From Tubulanus polymorphus (Eukaryota; Nemertea; Palaeonemertea; Tubulaniformes; Tubulanidae), in contig NC_134029.1 in NCBI RefSeq assembly GCF_964204645.1, forward strand, positions 9,662,850 through 9,726,849: 64,000 bases of DNA, read 5' to 3'. The position numbers and the translations under genes were made by a program. Each line of letters begins with the position of its first letter. Position 1 is the first letter of the stretch. The notes beneath the pieces were generated by a model, which worked only from the letters and a program-made list of their open reading frames with translations, did not search any database and was not told the origin of the DNA. Positions 47,575-58,300 of the stretch are shown here, piece after piece.

Positions 47575-47814
47575 TCATGCGAGTGAATCCTTCAGCACAT
47601 AATACATCGTCAAACGCTTTTTCACTGCATTTCTGTCATTTTCTTTCAGCAACATTCTAGCTTTTGTTCTCGGCGTACTTGGGCCTGAAGGTCTGTTAAG
47701 TCGACTTAATTTCATTCGTAGGGCATTGCACTTTCGTTTTTGTTTCATTAATTGTTCAGTTAACTTTTCATTTTGACGTTTCATGTCTGTCAAAGCCTTT
47801 CGTCGACTTCTCAA
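47575..47814 (-). CDS. Transposase fragment, N-terminal basic coiled coil
   Basis: 79-residue segment, highly basic and heptad-like (MKRQNEKLTEQLMKQKRKC), the probable amino end of the transposon protein. After the stop at 47575 a different frame continues Lys/Arg-rich (KEHRKKELIKRKYSL) to about 47390, so a frameshift at the stop is more likely than an intron. No other feature was recognised between 47815 and 48274 inside the element. Confidence 0.5.
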   Translation of the reverse strand: MRSRRKALTDMKRQNEKLTEQLMKQKRKCNALRMKLSRLNRPSGPSTPRTKARMLLKENDRNAVKKRLTMYYVLKDSLA

Positions 47815-48300
47815 TCCTTGTTGGGATTGCCTGAAAATACAACGAAATTATGTTTTTATTGGTCTTAATGATGAATATGTTGTATTGCCACAGGTTGATT
47901 TTTTGAGGTGAGTAACCCCAAAGACATTTTATCTAGCACAATAAATTAAAGTAATTTTTTACAGGTAAGGAATGTCGATGTATCTTAAACAAATATATCT
48001 CCTTAAATAACACACCTAGGGACATATCACCATTAAGATTAGTGATTTTACTATGATTGAATTACAGCTAGGAAATCTGCGAATGAATAAACCACAACAA
48101 TGCACACAGTAACTCCAAGGACATTTGGGGGGTAAATGGTCCCCTTATATTAAGCGGGTGGGTCATAAGGTCAAAAACAATTGCTAAATGTGTCAAACAG
48201 TCTCCCGTCAATAGTTATTTGGTTCAATGTCACCATTTGAACCAATCAGTATCTATCAATTGTGCATGCACATAAATTTCACATTTTTTGTAGAATGTCC

Positions 48301-48919
48301 CTAATACATTTCCTACAATACGTTACGACTTACGATTTACGACTTACGTTTTACGAATTACACGTTTTTCACTAATTGGCTTCGGATATCCGAAGCGCGT
48401 TATTCAAAGAACGGGTTTCAAAATGAAGTCGAATTGTCATTTCAAACAGCATAATCAAGAGTAATGTATTGTACATAGTGAATCAATCTCGACTGCAGAG
48501 TTTTATTAGAGAGCAGAAAATCTGCGCGTTGGCCATCTGCTGTGCGAACCTTCTCAAAATCTGTTGACAATACATTTCACACTGACTGATGACTGCCCCG
48601 TTACGTGCACGATGATTTTAATAGACGATATTTCAATAGATTTTAGCTGGAAATGATTTTGATAATTAGAACAAGATTCATCAATTTAGAAAAAATGTAT
48701 TTATTTTTTGAAAACGCTGGGCTGCATACAGCCATCCATCATCGTTACAGTTATTCGTCTAATAATTACACCCACACAGTGAAATGCCTACCACGTGGCC
48801 ACTGTCCTTGAACTCTTGCAAACCGAAACTCCAACACTTAACTCGTAAATCGTAACTCGTAATTCTTAAAACGCAAGTCGTAAAACGTAAGTCGTAACGT
48901 ATTGTAGGAAATGTATTAG
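48301..48919. mobile_element. 619-bp palindrome-ended insert nested in the transposon's right TIR
   Basis: Ends are inverted repeats: CTAATACATTTCCTACAATA at 48301-48320 and its complement ending at 48919, followed inward by ACGACTTACG/ACGTTTTACG motifs of the same type as the host element's subterminal repeats. The insert splits the host's right terminal repeat: the outer part is 48920-48988 and the inner part is 48275-48300. No clean target duplication is visible. It may be a small relative that jumped into its larger partner. Confidence 0.6.
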
Positions 48920-48995
48920 TAACTCGTAAAACGTAACTCGTAAGTCGTAAAACGTAACTCGTAAGTCGTATGGCCCTTGAGGTATTCCATACTAT

Positions 48996-49310
48996 ACCCA
49001 CCATAACGCCGCGAATTTGAACACGTGACTAGTGTCGAGCATTGAAAGGCGAATGGGGAATACCCAATACGAGGTATGCAAAAAGGCGAAGGGAATACCT
49101 GTACCCGATACGATGTATCGGCATATACGTGTCACGCGCATTGAATGTAATCAGCGTTCGTGTCACGCGCATTGAAGCACGATACCTCGCGATTTCAAGT
49201 CGCTTTTCACAGAGTCTGTGAAAACCGTAAAAATAGAAACATTGATATGGATCATATTGGTATGTTTGTAAATATCTATATTCTTTTAATCATCATCATT
49301 GAGATGATTA
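48996..49310 (+). promoter_or_regulatory. Region upstream of the sacsin-like start
   Basis: Between the transposon and the ATG. Contains two direct copies of CGTGTCACGCGCATTGAA (near 49129 and 49159) and an inverted CGATACGATGTATCG motif. No TATA box was recognised. The promoter role is inferred from position. Confidence 0.3.
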
Positions 49311-52300
49311 ATGATCATTGAGACTGTTAAATTGAATTTAAATGTGACTGACACTATTGCTTTTAAAGATGTTGACGACGATGATGAGTTTGGCATTAAA
49401 CAGCCAACCTTGGTTGAAAGCTTGAAACGTATTCTCGATGAATATCCCGATGACGGTCAAATCCTTAAGGTCAGTAGGCCTTAAGAAATAAATATGTGAT
49501 AAAACCTAACCATTTGCCTACGGGCATTTTGGAACTATGAATCCGACGAATTTCTAGAATGGGCAGATTTATGTACGTAAATTTATGTACCGGTACCGTT
49601 CATCTGACCGGGTTCGTAGTGGGCCTTGACATCCTTGAATAACCTTTGTCAAAAGGAAATTCAAACATGTTGCGAATCTGTAAATTTATGAATGTTTCTA
49701 TTTTAATGATGGATATCTTGGTAAAAAAGTTTGACGATATTTAGGGGCCTAATGCATAGTATATTTATAAATCGTATTGATTTTCAATCCTGGTAGGCCT
49801 TATGTTGCATGGGTGGAAGGTATGAGTCATTGGGGAAAACCCGCTAATGTATGTTCATTATTGAAGCAGTTGTGTGTGATTCAGCATAGCGCTGTTCATG
49901 GAAATTGTGGACCATGGATCCCCTTCTGAAATTCCGCCAAAAACATCATGTTGACAAAAGTTGTGTTTTCATCAATCAGATTTAATTAAGAAAAAGAAAA
50001 CGATTTTTCTCTTGATATTTCTATCTTAATTTTTAATCTTATTTGCAAAAAGTGAGTTTTCTCCCTTCATTTGAATTCAACCCAATACCGCTTTCACTCT
50101 TATTTTTTCCGGTTTATTTCCTAGATTTAACACGGAAATACTCGAAGAAAAAGAAAACTATTTTCCTTCCATTTAAATAGATCTGATTATAAAAATTTAT
50201 GATTTATTGTGGAATTCAGTCAACTGGCTCAAAAATTAGCAAATTATGCTGTGTGGCTGTGAATTTGGCATAACATGCTCAGTGAATATCAGTGAATTCA
50301 GGTCATCAGTGGCACAATAAACCCTGTTAAAGCTGTTTGGATTCTTTTGGATGAAGCGGGGACATTGCCAAAAAAAGGTTTTTCTTTGTCAAAGGGGTAA
50401 AAGCCTTGAAGTGCTTCTCAAACGGCCTTGAATGGCCTTGAAATTTGGTTAGTCATGAGGCCATATGAACCCTGCGATGTGTTCGTTAAAACAGTGGCAC
50501 TAAAGCCCTAGATGATTATTGAAACTGATTGACTAGTGGACAAAATGCTGTGTGTATTTCACTAAAACAGCTATTCAATATGAAATACGGATTGGGTGAG
50601 ATTTGGAATTGAAAGTTAGAGAAACGAAATATTTAACCCTTTAATTTAGTTAGGCCATATAAAATAAATTACTTGATACTCCTCAGCGCCATCCCGAGTT
50701 AAGCGGCTGCCTGGAGTTTTTTTTAAATATTTCATATATAAAATATAAAACTTCTGCCTAGGATAACAAATCGATTGTGATAATATCCAAATGGTCTCTC
50801 ATTATTAGAAAATCAATAGTTCATACTTTGGCATGTGTCTAATCAAAATGGGGGGGGGGGGGGTTAAAACCAATTAGACAGTTATTCAGAGTGAAGTACA
50901 TGTATTAAATATTAACTATTTAATAGTTCACACATCCTCGCTTGCCAGGGGTCCGGTATCACTCCCGAACTCGCTTCCACCAGCCCCCTGGCCTCACGAA
51001 GCGTGATTTCATTACTGGCGCTGTTGCGCGTGACGTCATATATATCGATTTGCGAAATACTTCCTTGTTCGGTAAAACGTTCGCTGATTGGTCAATTTAA
51101 CGGGAAAACCAACAGAAGTCTACTGACGGTTTTTTACAAGCGCTGTGATTGGTATGACCGGATTCTGGTCGGCTAGTAACGACTCCAAAGACTCGTGAGG
51201 TCAAGGGGTTCGGGAAACAGCTTTAGCGTAGTGGGTTCGAATCCCTTGACGGGTGAAGATGTAGTTCACAGGGAACTATTAAAATTTTGAGATGCTCCCT
51301 TAAGAATTTTAGATTATTCCAGACATGTACGAGACAATACATGACAGATTTTTATCCTGTATTCTTTTAGTTTCAATGTTTTTTACCTATAATTGAACAT
51401 AACAAGACCTCAGAGGTCTTGCTAGTCTTCGTATATCATTAGAGCTTGCGGAATATTTTATATAAAATATAAACCTCCCTCCTTGATGATTTTTTTACAA
51501 CTTCTGATGAGAATCAAGTAATTTATTTTATATGGCCATATAGCGCAATTTTAGCAAAAACCATGGGATGAAAATTAATGATTTAGCTTTGTTTTTAGGA
51601 TGGCATTGTTACACATATACAAGTATGGAAACTATTGTAGAGACTTTTCTTATTCTATAAGGGATCATATTTCATTATTTTCTTAATTCCTTGATGCCAT
51701 AATAACCATTTTTAAAATCTTTACTTTATTCATCAGGAGTTGATACAGAATGCTGAAGATGCCTCGGCGTCAACTATTCAGTTCTTGTATGATGAACAGT
51801 CGTATACAGAAGAAAATTTAAGATTCCCGGGTATGGCTGAGTTCAACCAGGTATATATACTTCTTTCTATGTAAAACTCAATTCTTATGTCCCCACAATG
51901 CGTTGTTGGGGGCATACAGTATTCACTTCGTCGTCAGTCCATTCGTCCGTCTGTCTGCAGTGGTTTCCGTGCCCTAGCACCTAAACCCCTAGGGTTTGGC
52001 GATGGGCTCGGATTTTACTTCCAGCTGGTTGATGATAAATTGTAGTTTTATATAGTAAAGCGTCGCGACCGTCTGATACAGATCCTTAACGACCAATTGT
52101 TTATCGGAACTTTATAGTGGATAAATAAACAATGTAAACACAAGGTATTTCCATGATATTTTGAATTTATTTGCAGTTCATATTTAGTGCCATTTTCGCA
52201 AGATTTATCAACAACCGGGAAGTAAAATCCAAGCCCATCGCCAAACCCCTGTGCCTAAACCCTTTGACAGATTTTCCTGGAATTCAACAATTATGTTGTG

Positions 52301-55300
52301 GAGGATTGATTAGTAACTGATTAGATTTTGGGTCCTGTAGGTCCAAGGAGTTATACAGAGTTATAGAGCCATTTTCGGATTTGTCTCCGAGGGGCGGCCC
52401 TGGGGGTTGGGCTTTTTTTTCCTCAATTTTCGGGGGCAGTCATCTTCAGCAGCATTCTAGGTTCGTAACAAATTGCCTGCAATGGCAGATAATATACTAT
52501 CAAAATGAAAAATCTAATTCACCCATCAAACTTTCTACCTGTCAAAATTTGAGCGTCTGTCACGTTAATCAATTATTGTGTTTGCCAACCAATATGGAAT
52601 CGGTCACGGTGAAAAAGCACATGGCTGCAAGACCTTAGGAGCGGATTAAAGGGGTGTTCTCGGGAGTTAAGATCTGCCTTCCCATTGAAGTTGCCCTTTA
52701 CATAAAGACAGTGATATAGTTTAAACCTGCAAATTTGACACTCATCCTTGTCTGAATTCTCATCTTTTAGGATGTAATTCTTTAATGAATAACAACTGGG
52801 ACCCAGCTCGGCCTTTAACAGGAAAAAAAATTATAGGCCAGTTTAATCCTTTGCTGCCTGAGCCTAATTCGACCAGTAAAACTGCTAATCAGCCTGAGCA
52901 TTGCTATTGTTTTTATGAATGACAAAGACAGTCGATAGTGAAAGTGCTACTACTTTTTGGTTTACCTTTGGTAGCGATATTGGAGTTGGCATTGAGTCAA
53001 TTTTGTAAAAGCGGTACGCGTTTTGAGCATTATTTTGTTCCATTGATTCTTGGCCTAAACGACTAATATTTGTTGCGATTGATGACATGGCAAACCTTTG
53101 TCCATAAAATTCTCAGAAAAAAATTTTTTGGTGGGAAAATTCTTAGCTTTTGCATATAGAATTGCAATGACCTTGATTCTAGGAGCCAATGTGAATGGCT
53201 ATTTTTGGGATATACGGGAAATTCTGGGGCTTCTGAAGTAATGGTAAAACCATATCAGAACTATGGAAAAGCCTCTCCAAAAACAAAGTGGCGATCATTT
53301 CATTCGTCTAGCTACTGTATGTGGTTCGCTTGTAATTTGGATGTTGTTATGAATATAATCGAGTAGGCTATTTAACTAAGTATCCGAAATAGTACATATG
53401 GCAATGTCAATATAGAGTCCTGGCTTAGAATTGTCTTGTTAATGTCTTAACCCAAATACCTTTGTTTATGGTTTCCGACTGACCCCGTCAAAAAGGTACT
53501 GACCGAAATTTTTTTTGGAATTAATGGAAGATGAAATAGTGAAGAATAAATTTCGACTGTTTCAGCTTGCGAGAATTTGATAAAATATATTTCACATATA
53601 AATCAACCGTCCGTATTGCTTCATTGAATAGTTTGTTTTGATTGCCTTTTCTATATTCGATCACGTGCACTCGAGTGCTGAACTCACACTCACACATATT
53701 CTATATGTATTATGGTGATACGAAGTGTAATAGACACTAACCGGTGTTGTCATATCGCAGAATTTGTTTATAAACACGGAATTTCTTCACTCTCACTATA
53801 AATGATAATCGGATTTGCCCGCGGGGATACCCGGTGTCGGACAAGGCACCGGACCATTCGATACACCAAGTTAGCTTCGAATCACACTGTTAGCACGTAA
53901 TTTTATCTGATATCATTGTATTATACTTTTCACTGGCTGCCAGTTACCAGGTGCAGCAGCAGTCAGAATGTAGTCGGACAAAGAGATCGACACCAGGTCA
54001 AACAACGGTTAGCTCTAGCGCGCCTATGAATGCATTGTTTCAAGTGGTGTTTGAAAGTTTTTAACTTAGGTCATCATTTAAACTATTATGGCGAAGATGA
54101 CCATTGCGTTTTCTGTTTGGTAGAATTTGTAATAAATTTAAATTTCTAGTGACCTGAAAATACTAAGCTGCAAACTACAAACTATTGTTCCGCTTGGCAT
54201 ATTTGTCTAGGTCAACATTTTAGTGGAAAAATCCTTGGTTTAAAACGATCACTTAAACATTTAACGGTAGGCCTACCAGTATTTTAGCATCCTGCGCCTC
54301 TACAGATGCCCTGGAAGAGGTTGCTATAAGACTTTCAACATTCAGCCAACCTCACCTGATTGGTGATATCTAAATATTTTTCATATTGTGAAAAATGTTT
54401 TATTCAAAATGTAAAATAGTTTCCCTACCCTACCAAATTATAGACATGGACCCTAAACAAATGTATATTTATGGCCTCATTTGACTACAGAATAATTCGC
54501 TGAAAAAGACTATATACAATATAAAATAAACCTTTCAACTCAAGAATTAAAAAGATATTAAACAAGTTCCAGTTTTCAAGGTAAACAACTTCGCCCATGG
54601 GCAATTTATTGATTGTTGGTACTCATATTAGACCAAGTACCAAGTATCAAATTTAAGGTACATTCTAGCAGAATTAACTACTGTCAAAAATTATCCAGTA
54701 ATGTAGGCAGCGGGACAATTTCAAGCACCCACCCCAAAATTTTGGGGAAACTTTGTGAAATTCTGAAAATGGAACTTTTTCTTATTGAAAAATATCTTGC
54801 CCTTATCAGAACAATCAGTTGCAGGTGATCAAATGGACTGGTTTCTGGCTAGATATAGAAAAATCAAGGCAAACGATTAAAATGGAAAAAAAGTTATAAC
54901 TTTTTCTCAAGATCCAGATTTCAACATTTTGCATGGACTGAAATGTCAGAAAATCAAAATTGAAGTTACCAACAAGTTAGTTTTTAGCCCCTTAGAGACT
55001 TTAGTCCCAGCGGGCTATTGCCTTCACTTTTCGTCCGTCCGTAGACAGAATCCAGTTATTTTGGGAAGTTTTGAAGACGCTTCAATGTAATGTCTTGATT
55101 GGGTTACACATGTTTCTACCTTAGACACACCTTCAGCCCAAAAACTGGCCCTGTCAGAATCAAGATGGCCGACTGGCAGCCATTGTTGTTCACCAAAATC
55201 AGCACTTTTTATACATTTTTGAGGGAAATTTTGAAGACACTTTGATCAATTACCTTGATCTTTCATTTTGGTGAGTTTCAAGAACATTATTTATTCTATA

Positions 55301-58300
55301 TGGTCACCAGGAGGGCGTTGAATAGTAGAACAACATAGTATTTCCTTATTAGATTGGTACCTAGGCATATTTTGTTACCATGATCAATTGCAAAGTTGTT
55401 GTTCATGACATGTTCTATGATTGTGGAGAGTTTCAAGGTCATTGGGTTTTGCATATGGTCACCAGGGGGCGTTGAATAGTAAAGTAACTTAGTATTTCCA
55501 TATTAAATTGGTAATGAGGCATGTTTTGTTATCACAATCGATTAAAAAATCCAAGCTGCTGACATGTTCTATGATTGTGGTGGGTTTCAAGGTCATTGGT
55601 TTTTGTATATGGTCACCAGGGGGCGTTGAATATTAAAATAGATTGGTGAGCATTTCAAACCACATCCCAAGTGGGCATGGTTTCCCTGGACCCCTAGTTT
55701 AAATTTGTGCTCATAATAGATGTTGACTATAACAACTTATTATGTTCATTAGTGTACTCTCCTTCTTTCTGATCTCCTTTCCCATCTTTTTGTGGCTCGT
55801 CATAAAGGTAAAAAAAACTAAAATTATATCATCCTGATTATCACTAACACTTCCTGGGGATGAAGGTAAATCAAGGTCACTGTCAGTGTAAATAATTTCC
55901 TTTCTGTACTAGGCCTAAAGCAAAATGTAAATGAAAATTAATTCCCCAAAATCAAAACAGGCAATCTAAGGCACTGTCCTTTGCTCAGAAGGGAACTATT
56001 CCAAATGAGATGAAATTGTTGCTCTAACAGTTTTATCGACAAGGGGCAAATTTTGCCAAAAATCTAAAAAAATGCACGAGCAAATTGAATGTGAAGGCAA
56101 ATTTAGTGGCATATATGCCACACAAATTTGGAGCAAATCTAGTAAAAAGGCAGGCTAAGGTCAGTTTTAACTTAGAATCCACCTTTTTGACATATCTCCT
56201 CTATCTTTTATCTGCTTCACGACTATGTCAGTCGCTGGGCATGGATACTGGCCTTTTTCAAAGTTGGTGCCCTTTTGTGGTTTACCTTTGTCAGCGATAT
56301 GATGTTGGCATTGAGCCAATTCATTTAAAATCGCGGTATGTTTTTTTATGTGAGCATTTGTTTCATTTGTTCTCGGCTTAAACGACGTATAATCGATGCG
56401 ATTGAAGACATGGCGAACCTCCGTCGATGACATGGTCAACTTAGTTAGAATTCTACGAAAAACTGTTTTTGGCGGGAAAATTCTTAGCTCTCGCGTATAA
56501 AATTGCAATGACCTCGATTGGGGGGCGTCGTCTCTACGAGGGAATGGGATTGGCTGTTTTTGGGATATATGGGGAATTCCGCCGCTACTAAAATAATTAT
56601 GGGAAAGCCATAAAATGGCGTACGTTTCATTGGACTAGGTGCCGTATATGTGCGAATTTCCAATGCTCATTGCTGGTGAGGATGTAATTATTTCACACAT
56701 CCGCCATAGGTATTGTTTCATTTTAATACCCGGTGATTGTTTTGATTGACATTGAAGTGTAAGCGAACATTCACTTACACGAGGCCTCCACGTGCGCGCA
56801 GAGTGCTACACGACACACACTCAAGCTTGTACAGTACACTACTAAAGGTGATGCTGTAACGCGTGCACGTTTGACATGAAAATAGGCTGAATAATCGTAG
56901 CAGAAGATGAGCACTGTGTTTTCTGTTAGATAGAATTTGCAATAAATTGTAATTTCTTGTGACCTGAAAATATTAAGCAACAAACTACAAGTATAGGTCG
57001 AGGTCTGAATATTGTAGGCATAGTCGTAAATTCCAGGATTTAAAACGATCTAATAGCCGATTTCTTCTGTACCGGTATTTTAACTTCCGCGGCCATTATT
57101 GGAAGAGGTTTGCAAGACCCAATATTCAGCCACCTGTCACCCTGATATAATTTGCATATTTCATAATCATATAGACCTACAATGTCATATCGAACAGTTC
57201 ATAACATTTCATAGCTCTACTACATATTATTAATAATAATAATAATAATGATATAATATAACTTATGACTATAGTGTCAATATGTGCTTTAAGGTCGTAA
57301 TCAACATGTGACATTACTCAACATGTTTTCACGATAATTAGCTATAGTCAGTGCTCATCGATAATTAATTAATGTCTCTCAAACATGTCACTAGGTGTTT
57401 GTGAGTCCTGATGTCTACAACTTGTCTGACACCTAGTTCTCACATTATACTCACGATTCTGTATATAAAGACTATGTAAAGCTATGATAATCATTCTCAT
57501 TCCGGGATGCAATAAAGATTGTACATATAAGGTTTAACTGCCTTGTTCCTGATGGATGGAATCCTGTACCGCTGGTGTAAATGCTAGTCACCCAGCCAGC
57601 CTGCCGATACAACAACCAGCGGGTTACAGATGGTGGAGAACCCAAATTTAAGTCCTTGTGACTTACACAAGTACAGATGAAGCTGTTAAACTATTGGTTG
57701 TGACTGGAACGTTGACCTCACGAGAAGATCGTATTCAACTACACCTGTGACGAGATGGCTGTACTGATCGTGAACATTGCTGCTGTTTCAGTGGATACAA
57801 TGCATTACGGTAACTTTTTGTCAGCCGAAGGTAATACAGTTGCTTCTTTGTCTCGAATTAGTGGTCAGATGAACATGATAGAAAATTATAGGAATTTGGA
57901 TATAAGATACTACCGTACGATCAAAAAAGTTATCGCCGGTTTAAATAGTATGATTCACAATTCTTTTTTTTCTAGGCATCTAGTTCCAATCAGCATAAAT
58001 CAATTTTAGTTTCATTTCGTACTATAAGTATTAGAATACGGAACACTTCTCAGGGGATATGTCTAAGGTTAATTAGTCAAATACATCTACTTACAGGACA
58101 GTGCGTATCTATACTTTTTTCGCAACAAACTATTTCGACTATACTAAAGGTTTAATCGGCAATTTTCATTTTCATAGGTTCATATTTTTTGTTTGTTTGT
58201 ATAACTAAAACATGAAGATGAATTGGTTGAATTTTTATGTGGACAAATATATAATCTCAGTTACACCTGGCCACTTATTTTGGATGATGATAATTTTTTC

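Larger units (their letters stand above)
44613..48988 (-). mobile_element. 4.4-kb DNA transposon with 7-bp TSD, unassigned superfamily
   Basis: The outer ends are perfect inverted repeats starting GGAATACCTCAAGGGCC (44613 onward; complement ending at 48988), about 44 bp identical, then ACGAGTTACG-type subterminal repeats. The left arm continues to about 44713; its partner on the right is split by a nested insert, and the inner part reappears at 48275-48300. Both ends are flanked by ATACTAT (44606-44612 and 48989-48995), a clean 7-bp target duplication. The interior holds a frameshifted transposase on the minus strand. The element lies about 320 bp upstream of the sacsin-like start codon. Intact ends and TSD suggest a fairly recent insertion; the disrupted coding region suggests it cannot now move by itself. 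Confidence 0.9.

Noticed and set aside
48759-49004. 81-residue frame with repeated LRLTSYVL
   Set aside because: Translation of the transposon's TACGAGTTACG subterminal repeats, not a protein.
50850-50864. Run of 14 G
   Set aside because: Homopolymer of no evident function; may also be an assembly-sensitive spot.
57755-58009. 84-residue frame inside the LTR element as a gag gene
   Set aside because: No zinc knuckle, protease or other retroelement signature was seen.
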